Positions 26,757 through 35,495 are shown, counted from the stretch's first letter. The stretch: DNA of 49,135 nt from an uncultured Alphaproteobacteria bacterium (GCA_902522865.1 CABYXC010000012.1:1-49135), one strand, 5' to 3'. The notes: generated by a model not told the origin, from the sequence alone. Translations and numbers: made by a program.

Positions 26757-27916
26757 ATAAACCTAATACTAAACCTAACAATCCAAATTTTTCAAGTGGA
26801 CCAACTTCAAAAAGACCAGGATGGGACATATCTGTTTTGAGTAATGCTTTAATTGGTAGATCTCACAGATCTATTGAATGTAAAGCAAGATTAAAAGAAG
26901 CAATAGATAAATCAAAAGATATTCTTAAATTACCTGATGATTATTTATTGGGTATCATGCCTGGATCGAATACTGGTGCTTTAGAAGCTGCTATGTGGTG
27001 CCTATTAGGTAAAACGGGAGTCGATATTCTTGCATGGGAAAATTTTGGTAAAGATTGGGTAATCGATGCAATCAGCGAATTAAAATTAGATAATTTAAAT
27101 ATTCATGAAGAAGATTATGGGAAACTACCTGACCTAAGCAAAGTCAATTTTGATAATGATGTTATTTTTACTTGGAATGGAACAACATCTGGTGTCAAAG
27201 TTCCAAATGGAGATTGGATACCTGATGACAGAAAAGGCCTAACCATTTGTGATGCTACTTCGGCAATCTTTGGTATGCCTATAGATTATAATAAATGTGA
27301 TGTTATAACTTGGTCATGGCAAAAAATACTTGGAGGAGAGGCTGCTCATGGAATGATAGCAATTTCTCCACGCGTTATTGAAAGATTAGAAAGTTTTACA
27401 CCTAGTTGGCCAATACCAAAATTATTTAGATTAGCTGAAAACCAAAAATTAATAAAAGGTATTTTTGAAGGAAACACAATTAATACACCTTCAATGATAT
27501 GTGTTGAAGATATCATTGATTCATTAAATTGGGTTTCTTCTCAAGGAGGGTTAGATTCATTAATTTCTAAATCTCAGAATTCTTTACAAAAAATTAGAGA
27601 ATGGATTAATGAAAGAGATTGGGTCACTTTTTTATCTGAAATTGAAGATAATAATTATATCTCAAACACTGGAATAACTTTTAAAATTATTGAAGATTGG
27701 TTTACTAATAAAGATGAAAGCGGTCAAAGAGCTGTAATGGCTGATATATGTAAATTACTTTCTGAAAATAATGTTGGATTTGATTGTAATGGATATCCCA
27801 AAGCGCCACCTTCTTTTAGAATATGGGCTGGAGGCACGGTTCAAACTTCAGATGTAGAATTAGTTTTACCTTGGATTGATTGGGCTTATTCAGAAATTAA
27901 ATCTAAACATGCCTAA
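26753..27916 (+). CDS. serC: Phosphoserine aminotransferase
   Basis: Transaminates 3-phosphohydroxypyruvate to O-phosphoserine. At 387 residues it belongs to the longer alphaproteobacterial/archaeal-type SerC. The start region NPNFSSGPTSKRPGWD is the substrate-binding motif, LLGIMPGSNTGALEAAMWCLLG the cofactor-binding turn, and the PLP lysine is residue 191 in TWSWQKILGGEAAHG. The C-terminal PPSFRIWAGGTV is also typical. It overlaps DUF1015 by 4 nt and serA by 8 nt. A serB phosphatase is not in this cluster. Confidence 0.94.
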   Translation: MNKPNTKPNNPNFSSGPTSKRPGWDISVLSNALIGRSHRSIECKARLKEAIDKSKDILKLPDDYLLGIMPGSNTGALEAAMWCLLGKTGVDILAWENFGKDWVIDAISELKLDNLNIHEEDYGKLPDLSKVNFDNDVIFTWNGTTSGVKVPNGDWIPDDRKGLTICDATSAIFGMPIDYNKCDVITWSWQKILGGEAAHGMIAISPRVIERLESFTPSWPIPKLFRLAENQKLIKGIFEGNTINTPSMICVEDIIDSLNWVSSQGGLDSLISKSQNSLQKIREWINERDWVTFLSEIEDNNYISNTGITFKIIEDWFTNKDESGQRAVMADICKLLSENNVGFDCNGYPKAPPSFRIWAGGTVQTSDVELVLPWIDWAYSEIKSKHA

Positions 27917-28847
27917 AGTACTAATATCAGATTCACTAGATAGTATTGCATCTGAAATTTTAATAAAGAATAACATTTCAGTTGATACAAAAACAAATTT
28001 ATCTCCTGAAGAATTAAAAAATATAATTGATAACTATGATGGTTTAATCATTCGTTCTACAACTAAAGTTCGTAAAGATTTAATTGATTCTCTTTCTAAT
28101 TTAAAAATTATAGGTAGAGCAGGAGCAGGAGTAGATAATGTTGATGTGGAAGCTGCTAAAAATAAAAACATTATCGTAATGAATACTCCAGGAGGCAATA
28201 CAAATGCTACAGCAGAACACACAATTGGTTTAATTTTTGCATTGCAAAGAAAAATTACTGTTGCCAATGAGACAAGTCATAAGGGTCTTTGGGAAAAAAA
28301 GAAATTAAAAGGAAATGAAATTAAAGGCAAGAAAATTGGTATCGTAGGTTTTGGTAATGTAGGTAAAAGAGTTGCAGAAATATCTAATGTATTGGGAATG
28401 CACGTTTCAATATTTTCTTCATACTTTAAAACAATTAAGGATAGTTATCCTGAATATAATTCTTGTTCTATCGATGAGATTATTAAAGATTCAGATATAA
28501 TTTCTTTTCACTGTAAATCCAATAAAGATGGTAGTCCGATTATGAATAAAAATCATTTATCACTAATGAAAAAAAATTGTATAATTATCAACACCGCTAG
28601 AGGTAACTTAGTTGATGAAGATGATCTTAAAAACGCTCTTGAAAAAAAAGAAATTAAAGGCGCTGCATTAGATGTTTTTAAAAATGAGCCTTTAGTAGAA
28701 AGTGGGTTTTATAATTTAGATAATATAATTTTAACTCCACATATTGCTGCTTCTACTGATGAAGCACAAATAGTTGTAGCAGAAATGGTTGCTAATCAAT
28801 TTGTTGAATTTTTTAATAATAATAAAATTATAAATTCAGTTACTTAA
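27909..28847 (+). CDS. serA: D-3-phosphoglycerate dehydrogenase, short form
   Basis: Oxidises 3-phosphoglycerate to phosphohydroxypyruvate, the first step of serine synthesis. I start it at ATG 27909 (MPKVLISD), giving 312 residues; the frame is open 11 codons further back, but these lie inside serC. NAD-binding GFGNVG is at 147-152. Catalytic residues sit in NTARGNLVDEDDL (Arg), the KNEPL region (Glu) and LTPHIAAST (His). It ends after the catalytic domain, so it lacks the regulatory ASB/ACT domains of longer SerA and should be insensitive to serine feedback of the ACT type. Relatives with other 2-hydroxyacid substrates exist, but the operon settles the role. It overlaps htpG by 8 bp. Confidence 0.9.
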   Translation: MPKVLISDSLDSIASEILIKNNISVDTKTNLSPEELKNIIDNYDGLIIRSTTKVRKDLIDSLSNLKIIGRAGAGVDNVDVEAAKNKNIIVMNTPGGNTNATAEHTIGLIFALQRKITVANETSHKGLWEKKKLKGNEIKGKKIGIVGFGNVGKRVAEISNVLGMHVSIFSSYFKTIKDSYPEYNSCSIDEIIKDSDIISFHCKSNKDGSPIMNKNHLSLMKKNCIIINTARGNLVDEDDLKNALEKKEIKGAALDVFKNEPLVESGFYNLDNIILTPHIAASTDEAQIVVAEMVANQFVEFFNNNKIINSVT

Positions 28848-30168
28848 TAAAAATTTCAGTTAAATTTTCTAAGTAAGCGGATGGATTTGATAGAATGTTA
28901 CCATCTAATATATTAGCTTGATCTAAAATTAAATTTGAAGCTTTTTTATGGTCAATTTTTTTGAGATTTTGAGATAAATTAACAATCATCGGATGGTTTG
29001 GATTAATTTCAAGTATCTTTTTTGAAACAGGAGTTTTTTGATTATGCATTTTCATCAGTTTTTCCATATTTATATCCATCCCAGCTTCTTCAGCAACAAG
29101 CAGAATTGGGCTTTTTGTTAATCTCTCAGATACAATTACATTAGATATTGTCTCTTTTAGCTCTGTTTTAAGTATGTTAATTAAATCATTGATTTTACTA
29201 TCTATTTCTTTTTTATTTTCATCTTTCTTATTTGATTTTTCACCAACTTTTGAAACATCAACTTTACCTTTGGTTATTGATTTAAATTCTAAATCTTTAA
29301 ATTTATTTACGTTTTGAATCCAAAACTCATCTACTGCATCAACCATAAACAATACTGGTATCTTTTTATCAGTGAAAACTTCTAATTGAGGGGAGTTTTT
29401 AATATGATCCTTATCAGTATTAGCAAAATAATAAATTTCGTTTTGATCTTTAGCCATTAATTTAGTGTACTCCTCAAGGGATATTTTTTTATTATTTAAA
29501 GAATTTTCAAACCTTAATAGCGGTAGGATTTTTTCATGATGATCATTATGTTCATATAACCCTTCTTTTAGTACTGGGCCAAAATTATTCCAAAATGTCT
29601 CAAATTTATCGTTTTCTTTCTTAGCTAAGCTATCAATTTCACTTAAAATTTTATTTGTAATACCTTTTTTTATTTTTGTAATAATAGGATTGTTTTGAAG
29701 CATTTCTCTACTTATATTCAGAGAAATATCCTGTGAATCGACTACTCCTGGGATAAAACGTAACCAATTAGGAATTATGTCTTCACAATCATCAGTGATA
29801 AATACTTTTTGAACATATAATTTTATTTTATTTTTCCTATCGGCATTGAATAAATCCATGGGTTGATTTGTAGGAAAATAAAGTAAAGCCTTATAACTAA
29901 TAACACCCTCAGCGTTATAGTGAATAGTTTTTAAGGGATCATCAAAGTTAAATGATATATTATTATAAAATTGTTTATAGTCTTCCTCTTTTATATCTTT
30001 TTTATCTTTTAGCCATAATGGACTACCTTCATTTATTTTTTCTTCTTTTTCTTTGTCATCAAGATCTTTAAGATAAATTGGAAAAGGAATATAATTTGAG
30101 TATTTAGTAATAATTGATCTTAATCGAAATGAATCTAAAAATTCATCTGCATCCTTTTTTATATTCAA
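28840..30168 (-). CDS. htpG: HtpG (Hsp90 chaperone), C-terminal part of frameshifted gene
   Basis: This 442-codon frame holds the middle and C-terminal domains of Hsp90: RLRSIITKYSNYIPFPIYL, GSPLWLKDKKDI, YKALLYFPTNQPMDLF, KLYVQKVFITDDCEDIIPNWLRFIPGVVDSQDISLNISREML, and the dimerisation domain to the end. The frame is actually open upstream of its first ATG and reads DKRGTCITLNIKKDADEF, the end of the N-terminal domain, so this is not a separate gene. Removing one A from the A7 tract at 30193-30199 (minus-strand sense) fuses both halves into a 619-residue protein, close to the 624 of E. coli. It converges on serA with an 8-bp overlap. Confidence 0.9.
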   Translation of the reverse strand: MNIKKDADEFLDSFRLRSIITKYSNYIPFPIYLKDLDDKEKEEKINEGSPLWLKDKKDIKEEDYKQFYNNISFNFDDPLKTIHYNAEGVISYKALLYFPTNQPMDLFNADRKNKIKLYVQKVFITDDCEDIIPNWLRFIPGVVDSQDISLNISREMLQNNPIITKIKKGITNKILSEIDSLAKKENDKFETFWNNFGPVLKEGLYEHNDHHEKILPLLRFENSLNNKKISLEEYTKLMAKDQNEIYYFANTDKDHIKNSPQLEVFTDKKIPVLFMVDAVDEFWIQNVNKFKDLEFKSITKGKVDVSKVGEKSNKKDENKKEIDSKINDLINILKTELKETISNVIVSERLTKSPILLVAEEAGMDINMEKLMKMHNQKTPVSKKILEINPNHPMIVNLSQNLKKIDHKKASNLILDQANILDGNILSNPSAYLENLTEIFIK

Positions 30169-30187
30169 CGTTATGCAAGTACCTCTT

Positions 30188-30700
30188 TTATCTTTTTTTA
30201 GCTTCTTCTATGGTATAATTTTCTTTTCCATTAGATGACCAAAGATTTGTTTCTTCATTTTCAGCATCTTTAGAAAGCACTTCAACATTATCTGCAACCA
30301 TATATGAGGAATAAAAACCAACACCAAACTGTCCAATTGCAGAAATATCGTTGTTTTTTTTATTTTTCATTGCTTCAATAAATTTACTAGTTCCTGATCT
30401 CGCTATAGTTCCTAAATTATCAATAAGTTCATTTTTTGACATTCCAATTCCATTATCTTCAATTTCAATAACTTTTTTCTTTTTTGAAACTCTGATATTA
30501 ATTTTTAAATCCTTTTCATCTTTCAAAAGATTTTTTTTGGAGAGTGATTGATATCTTAATTTTTCACAGGCATCAGCTGAATTAGATATTAGTTCTCTTA
30601 GAAATATTTCCCTTTCACTATAAAGAGAATTAGCAACAAGATCTAAAAGCTTACTGACTTCAGCTTGAAATGTTAAATTTTCTTTAGTTTTTTCTGCCAT
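30188..30700 (-). CDS. htpG: HtpG (Hsp90 chaperone), N-terminal part of frameshifted gene
   Basis: 170 codons covering most of the N-terminal ATPase domain of Hsp90. The GHKL boxes are intact: ELISNSADACEKL (36-48, catalytic Glu36 region), DNGIGM (82-87), and GQFGVGFYSSYMV (123-135), followed by NLWSSNGKENYTIEEAKKR. It then meets TAA at 30188-30190 just after an A7 run. The expected continuation of the domain (KRGTCITL, equivalent to the usual GT-x-I-x-L strand) follows in another frame. Alone it would lack the last strands and the middle domain and should be inactive. It starts at ATG 30700 and reads away from the transglycosylase gene. Confidence 0.9.
   Translation of the reverse strand: MAEKTKENLTFQAEVSKLLDLVANSLYSEREIFLRELISNSADACEKLRYQSLSKKNLLKDEKDLKINIRVSKKKKVIEIEDNGIGMSKNELIDNLGTIARSGTSKFIEAMKNKKNNDISAIGQFGVGFYSSYMVADNVEVLSKDAENEETNLWSSNGKENYTIEEAKKR
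30193..30199 (-). other. A7 homopolymer at the htpG frame break
   Basis: Seven A residues in the htpG sense strand (T on the plus strand). With six, the reading frame EEAKK-DKRGTCITL is continuous. The seventh causes the stop 3 nt later. It may be a sequencing error, a true mutation, or a slippery tract corrected by RNA polymerase. Confidence 0.85.
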
Positions 30701-30783
30701 TTTTGAAATTTAAGCATTCATATCTATAATTCAATAGTAAGCAATAATTTTTTGCCACATTTAAGACTATATAACTAAAAGTT

Positions 30784-31416
30784 ATGATATTTAGATTCAT
30801 AATGAAATTTGATAACTTTTTAAAATTATTGTGCATTACATTGTTATTTCTATATGCATGTACCTCAAATCAGTTAACAAATACTGCTGATAGTTGCATA
30901 ATTTTTGATGAAAAGAAAAGCTGGTATAAAGCAACTAAAAATTCTTATGATAAATGGAATACCCCAATTGCATTCCAATTAGCAGTTATAAAACAAGAAT
31001 CATCTTTTATTCAATTTGCAAAACCGAAAAGAAAAAAATTTTTAGGTTTAATACCAACCTCTAGACCATCGACTGCTTTTGGTTATGCACAAATAACAAA
31101 TCCCACTTGGGATTGGTATAAGATTAAAACTGGAAATCAAAATGCATCAAGGGCGAATTTTAAAGATGTAACTGATTTTATTGGCTGGTACACAACACAG
31201 TCCGAAAATATGATTGGAATTTCAAAAAATGATTACTATAATCAATATTTAGCATATCATGAAGGTCAAAACGGATGGTCGAAAGAGACATTTAAAAGTA
31301 AAGATTGGTTGATTGATGTTGCTAAAAATGTAGAAAGAAATACTAAGATGTTTAATAAACAGCTAAAACAATGTGAGGAAAAACTAAATAAAAAAGGTTT
31401 TTTCGGAATATTATAA
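30784..31416 (+). CDS. Lipoprotein lytic transglycosylase-like protein (SLT domain)
   Basis: 210 residues. The N-terminal hydrophobic segment ends in the lipobox LYAC with Cys26, so it is probably a lipoprotein anchored in an envelope membrane. A compact SLT/lysozyme-like domain follows: the likely catalytic Glu72 in AVIKQESSF, then TAFGYAQITNPTW and YLAYHEGQNGW. Such enzymes cleave peptidoglycan between MurNAc and GlcNAc. The ATG at 30802 (MKFDNF) would give a more typical signal peptide than 30784. It ends at the first base of the M20 peptidase start (TAATG). Confidence 0.78.
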   Translation: MIFRFIMKFDNFLKLLCITLLFLYACTSNQLTNTADSCIIFDEKKSWYKATKNSYDKWNTPIAFQLAVIKQESSFIQFAKPKRKKFLGLIPTSRPSTAFGYAQITNPTWDWYKIKTGNQNASRANFKDVTDFIGWYTTQSENMIGISKNDYYNQYLAYHEGQNGWSKETFKSKDWLIDVAKNVERNTKMFNKQLKQCEEKLNKKGFFGIL

Positions 31417-32594
31417 TGCCAATTTTAAACAGCATAAATCAAATGCAAGATCAGATGACGGAATGGCGTCAGGATTTACATAAAATTCCTGAGATAGGTC
31501 TTCAAGAATTTGAAACATCAAAATATATCAAAAATAAGTTAAGTGAATTTAATATTAAATTTAAAGATGGTTACGCTAATACAGGTGTTGTTGCTTGGGT
31601 AGATGGTAATGAAGTTACTAATGATAAGACAATTGGTTTAAGAGCAGATTTTGACGCTCTTCCTATGCCAGAACAAAATGAATTTAATCATAAATCTCAA
31701 AATAAAGGTATGATGCATGGTTGTGGTCACGATGGTCATACCACAATGCTTCTTGGAGCAGCGAAATATTTAAGTGAAAATAATAATTTTAATGGAAGAG
31801 TATATTTCATTTTTCAACCGGGAGAAGAGGGTTTTGCTGGAGGAGAAAAAATGATTCAAGATGGTATGTTTGATGATTTTAAAATTGATGAAGTTTATGC
31901 ACTTCATAATTGGCCTGAGTTACCTTTAGGTACGTTTGGTGTAAATAGTGGGCCGATGATGGCAGCAGTTGATGAGTTTGATATTACTGTAAAAGGAAAG
32001 GGTGGTCATGCTGCATCACCTCATCTATCAATTGATCCTGTAGTAATTTCTGCACAAGTTATTTCTGCTGTTCAAACAATTATAAGTAGATCCACAGATC
32101 CTGTTGATAAAGCACTTATAAGTATAACAAAAATTAACGCTGGTACAGCGTATAATGTAATTGATGATCAAGTTAAAATGGGTGGGACTATTAGAACTTT
32201 TCGAAGAGAAACACGAGCATATATAGAAAAAAGATTAAATGAATTATGTAAAGGTATAGCCGATGCACATGGTGCAGATATAAAAATTGAGTTTGATTTA
32301 GTAAATAAATATCCACCTACTATAAATTCTAAAGAAGAAACAAAATTTGCTGCAAATGTAGCTAAAGATTTAGTCGGTGATGATAAAGTTATTACTGATA
32401 TTGACCCGTCAATGGGAGGAGAAGATTTTTCATATTTGTTAGAAAAAAAACCTGGTTCCTATCTTTATCTTGGTCAAGGAGATGCAGAACATAACGCTCA
32501 TCTACATACAACAAAGTATGATTTTAATGATAATTTATTACCCATTGGCGTCAATTTTTGGGTGGACCTTGTTCAAAAATACTTTTCTAAGTAA
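31416..32594 (+). CDS. M20 family amidohydrolase/peptidase
   Basis: 392-residue zinc-dependent hydrolase of the HipO/AbgB-like M20D group, which cleaves N-acyl amino acids, hippurate or similar amides. Seen are WRQDLHKIPEIGLQEFETSKYI at the start, GLRADFDALPMPE, MHGCGHDGHTTMLLGAAKYL (metal site), FQPGEEGFAGGEKMI (metal and general-base Glu), ALHNWPELPLGTF, the lid domain, and MGGEDFSYLLEKKPGSYLYLG at the end. There is no signal peptide. It is coupled to the upstream transglycosylase by a one-base overlap, but a functional link is not obvious. Exact substrate is unknown. Confidence 0.9.
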   Translation: MPILNSINQMQDQMTEWRQDLHKIPEIGLQEFETSKYIKNKLSEFNIKFKDGYANTGVVAWVDGNEVTNDKTIGLRADFDALPMPEQNEFNHKSQNKGMMHGCGHDGHTTMLLGAAKYLSENNNFNGRVYFIFQPGEEGFAGGEKMIQDGMFDDFKIDEVYALHNWPELPLGTFGVNSGPMMAAVDEFDITVKGKGGHAASPHLSIDPVVISAQVISAVQTIISRSTDPVDKALISITKINAGTAYNVIDDQVKMGGTIRTFRRETRAYIEKRLNELCKGIADAHGADIKIEFDLVNKYPPTINSKEETKFAANVAKDLVGDDKVITDIDPSMGGEDFSYLLEKKPGSYLYLGQGDAEHNAHLHTTKYDFNDNLLPIGVNFWVDLVQKYFSK

Positions 32595-32603
32595 TCTTAA
32601 TTG

Positions 32604-33365
32604 ATGTTAAATTTAAGTGCGATTTATTCAATAATCGCATTTAGAATAAAAGAATTTTTACAAGAGTATCATTATTCTTTGTTAGCCCCTTTAACAACAA
32701 ATCTTTTATTTATATTAGTTTTTATAACAGTAGAAAATTATTACTCACTTTCTATTGATTCAGGTTCTTTTGTTAAATTTATTGCTCCTGGATTAATCAT
32801 TATGATCGTTGCTCAGGAAAGTTACGATAATTCGTCTGCTACTTTAATTCATATGAAACAAATTGGTTCTTTAGATGACTGGTTAATGGCACCTATCTAC
32901 AGGATTGAAATATTAATATCTTTAATATTTACATCTCTTATTATTGGAATTATTTTAGCACTGTTTAATTTTTTTATATTTACTTTTTTAATAGATATTG
33001 AAATTTATAATTTTTTTTATTTTTTTTACTATCTATTTTTAGTAATAATATTTTTTTCTTGTTTAGGATGTTTCGTTGGAATAATTTTTAATTCTTGGGA
33101 TTCACAAAGTACATTCTCTAGCTTTTTTGTTGCACCTATTAATTTTTTATCAGGAACCTTTTTTTCAATAAATTATCTTCCTGATAATTTGAAGGCTATA
33201 CTTTTATTTAATCCTTACTATTATGTTGTAAGTTTTTTTAGAAATTCATTTAATGATGAATTTTCATTTAATTTAGTTGAAAATATCTTTATAATATTTT
33301 TTATTTTATTAACTTTGATTATTACATCATTTATTTTCTTTAAAGGTTACAAAATTATTAAATGA
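32604..33365 (+). CDS. ABC-2 type permease
   Basis: 253 residues, six hydrophobic helices in the ABC-2 pattern: an N-terminal amphipathic segment (AFRIKEFLQEYHYSLLAPLTTNLLF), KFIAPGLIIMIVAQESYDNSS, MAPIYRIEILIS, and the late motif FLSGTFFSINYLPDNLKAILLFNPYYYVVSFFRNSF. ABC-2 permeases export polysaccharides, lipids or drugs with a separate ATPase. No ATPase gene adjoins, so its partner is elsewhere. I use ATG 32604; a TTG one codon earlier is possible. It overlaps the next gene by 4 nt. Confidence 0.85.
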   Translation: MLNLSAIYSIIAFRIKEFLQEYHYSLLAPLTTNLLFILVFITVENYYSLSIDSGSFVKFIAPGLIIMIVAQESYDNSSATLIHMKQIGSLDDWLMAPIYRIEILISLIFTSLIIGIILALFNFFIFTFLIDIEIYNFFYFFYYLFLVIIFFSCLGCFVGIIFNSWDSQSTFSSFFVAPINFLSGTFFSINYLPDNLKAILLFNPYYYVVSFFRNSFNDEFSFNLVENIFIIFFILLTLIITSFIFFKGYKIIK

Positions 33366-33955
33366 TAGATATTATTTTTAATTTTTTTCTTCAATTTGAT
33401 TTAATTATAAAAAATAATTTTGAAATGTCTCTTATATTATATTTTTTGTTTTCATTAATTTTTTTTACATTCTCTTTACCTGGCGGTATTATCATTATTC
33501 TTGCATCAAGTTTCTTTTTTGGTTTTTTTATTGGGTTTTTAATAAATATAATTTCTATGGTTTTAGGTAGTTTATGTTTTTATCTTTTTTTTAAAACTAT
33601 TTTTAAAAAATACTTTAATAATCAAATAGAAAAATTCACTAAAAGATTAAATAATATTATTAAGAAATCAACTTTAGAATATTTAATTTTATTAAGACTC
33701 ATTTTTGGAGTACCGCTATTTGTTCAAAATTTATTTTTATCAACATTAAAAATTTCTGTGATAAAATTTATTATTTCATCATTTATAGGTTTTACTCCTT
33801 ATTTTATTATTTATTCATATGTAGGTCATCAATTTTCTGATCTTATTGAAGTTAAAGAATTTCAGCTTAGTAATATTTTATCATTTGAATTAATTTTAAT
33901 TATTTTATTATTAATTATTTTTTTATTATTTAGAATTTTTTTTAAATTTAAATAA
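33362..33955 (+). CDS. VTT-domain (TVP38/DedA-like) membrane protein
   Basis: 197 residues, very hydrophobic, with the VTT/SNARE-associated pattern: SLPGGIIIILASSFFFGFFIGFLINIISMVLGSLCFYLF near the N-terminal third, then the re-entrant LRLIFGVPLFVQNLFLSTLKISVIKFIISSFIGFTPYFIIYSYVG. Proteins of this group are implicated in lipid scrambling or membrane homeostasis. It overlaps the ABC-2 permease by 4 nt and may act on the same membrane process. Its end overlaps the convergent small membrane gene by 8 bp. Confidence 0.8.
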   Translation: MIDIIFNFFLQFDLIIKNNFEMSLILYFLFSLIFFTFSLPGGIIIILASSFFFGFFIGFLINIISMVLGSLCFYLFFKTIFKKYFNNQIEKFTKRLNNIIKKSTLEYLILLRLIFGVPLFVQNLFLSTLKISVIKFIISSFIGFTPYFIIYSYVGHQFSDLIEVKEFQLSNILSFELILIILLLIIFLLFRIFFKFK

Positions 33956-34330
33956 ATAATTTTTTAAATATAATTGAAATGAATAATAAATAAATAGTAA
34001 CAATTATTGCGGCATAAATAGTTATATCAATAATTATTAAATTATTTGCGGAAAGTTCATTTGCTATTCTTGAATATATTAATGCTGAAGTCTGTATTAT
34101 GGATGTAATAATAATAACATTAAGTAATCTGATTGAGCCCTTTGTATTTAAGTAGATCAGTAAAAGACCAATAAATAAAAGACCAGTTATAGCTCCGCCA
34201 AGATTTCTTAGCCACGCTATGTTGGTATTTTCAGCAACAGTTAAATTCACAAAACTATATGGAAAAATTAAAAAAAAATTCCATAAATTAAAGAAAAAAT
34301 TGATAAAAATAATATGCTTAATCTGATCAT
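33948..34330 (-). CDS. Small DUF4345-like membrane protein, apparently frameshifted
   Basis: The uninterrupted part starts at a GTG at 34250 and encodes 100 residues with NTNIAWLRNLGGAITGLLF and about three helices. Upstream, another frame begins with ATG 34330 and reads MIRLSILFLSIFSLIYGIFF, then meets TAA just after a T9 run (A9 on the plus strand at 34270-34278). Adding one T joins both into about 127 residues (...GIFFLIFPYSFVNLTVAENTN), the size and layout of DUF4345-type four-helix proteins. The function is unknown. The join is my reconstruction; if wrong, the gene is the 100-residue GTG form. Convergent with the VTT gene. Confidence 0.55.
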
Positions 34331-34398
34331 CTACTAAAAATTATTTATTAAGATATAATTAGTATTGCAAATTAATTATTACTAAATATAGAAAATAT

Positions 34399-34632
34399 AT
34401 GATCCGATTGTTAATAGTTTTAATTGTTATAGTAGTTATACTATTTATTTTGAGATCAAGAGCGAAATCACAATATAATAATTACGGTAACTTTTATAGA
34501 AATTTAATTCTGATAGTCATAATTGGAGGTATAATCTTCTTCCTTGCAACAACTGGAAAATTCTTGATACCACAGTTATTAAATCTTATTAAAGTTGGTT
34601 TACCATTCTTGACAAAATTAATAGGAATATAA
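34399..34632 (+). CDS. Small membrane protein resembling a DnaJ-anchor segment
   Basis: 77 residues with two hydrophobic segments (MIRLLIVLIVIVVILFIL and LILIVIIGGIIFFLATTGKF) and a hydrophobic C-terminus (FLIPQLLNLIKVGLPFLTKLIGI). The layout recalls the N-terminal membrane region of the TIM14-like DnaJ-domain proteins of alphaproteobacteria, with an LATTGKF-like turn between helices, but no J domain follows: the next gene starts at its last base. It is either a truncated relative or an unrelated small protein. The function is unknown. One-base overlap (TAATG) with the dioxygenase gene. Confidence 0.55.
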   Translation: MIRLLIVLIVIVVILFILRSRAKSQYNNYGNFYRNLILIVIIGGIIFFLATTGKFLIPQLLNLIKVGLPFLTKLIGI

Positions 34633-35495
34633 TGAAATATTTTTCAACAAACGATCTACCCTTAAATGATGAAATGATTAAATTTTGGAAAGATAATGGA
34701 TATTTGGTTATAGAAAATTTCAACACAGATAAAGAATGTGATGAATTAATGGAACGGTCATCATATCTTATCGAACATAATAATTTTAATAATCAAAAAT
34801 CTATTTTTGATACAGTCAATCAAGCGCATAATGATGATAATTATTTTTTAGAATCAGGAGATCAAATTCGTTTCTTCTTTGAAGAAAAAGCTAATTTAAA
34901 TGATGATAACATAGAAGAAAATAAACATTTTATTGTAAATAAAATCGGTCATGCGTTGCACGACTTAGATAAAGTTTTTTATAAATTTTCTCATAAACAA
35001 AAACTTCAAGATATTGCTTTATCACTTGGTTTCTCAAAACCAAAATTACTTCAGTCTATGTATATTTTTAAACAACCTAAAATAGGTGGTGAAGTAGTTT
35101 GCCATCAAGATTCTACTTTTTTATATACTGAGCCAGAAAGTACTATCGGTTTCTGGTTTGCATTAGAAGATGCAAATAAAACAAACGGATGTTTACAAGT
35201 TGCAAGCGGAGGTCATAAAGGCCCATTAAGAAAACTTTTTAAAAAAGTAGACGGTAAAATGCAAATGATAGATCTAAATGATGAGCCATTTCCTGAAACT
35301 GATACTTTTGTAGAAGTAAAAAAAGGATCACTTGTTTTATTACATGGTAGACTTCCTCATTATTCATGTGAGAATACAAGTTTAAAATCAAGACATGCTT
35401 ACACAATTCATGTAATTGATAATAACAACGAATATCCTGAATGGAATTGGTTACAAAGATCTTCAATACCTCTTAAAAGTTTTATTAATGACTAA
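34632..35495 (+). CDS. PhyH-family Fe(II)/2-oxoglutarate dioxygenase
   Basis: 287 residues with the phytanoyl-CoA dioxygenase-like jelly roll. The iron ligands are His158 and Asp160 in CHQDSTFLY and the distal His in LLHGRLPHYSCENTS (likely His243), with Arg254 in SRHAY for 2-oxoglutarate. FWKDNGYLVIENF at the start and STIGFWFALEDANKTNGCLQV are typical. Members hydroxylate very diverse small molecules; the substrate is unknown. It overlaps the nucleoside hydrolase gene by 8 nt, so a nucleoside-derived or modified-base substrate is a reasonable guess only. Confidence 0.85.
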   Translation: MKYFSTNDLPLNDEMIKFWKDNGYLVIENFNTDKECDELMERSSYLIEHNNFNNQKSIFDTVNQAHNDDNYFLESGDQIRFFFEEKANLNDDNIEENKHFIVNKIGHALHDLDKVFYKFSHKQKLQDIALSLGFSKPKLLQSMYIFKQPKIGGEVVCHQDSTFLYTEPESTIGFWFALEDANKTNGCLQVASGGHKGPLRKLFKKVDGKMQMIDLNDEPFPETDTFVEVKKGSLVLLHGRLPHYSCENTSLKSRHAYTIHVIDNNNEYPEWNWLQRSSIPLKSFIND

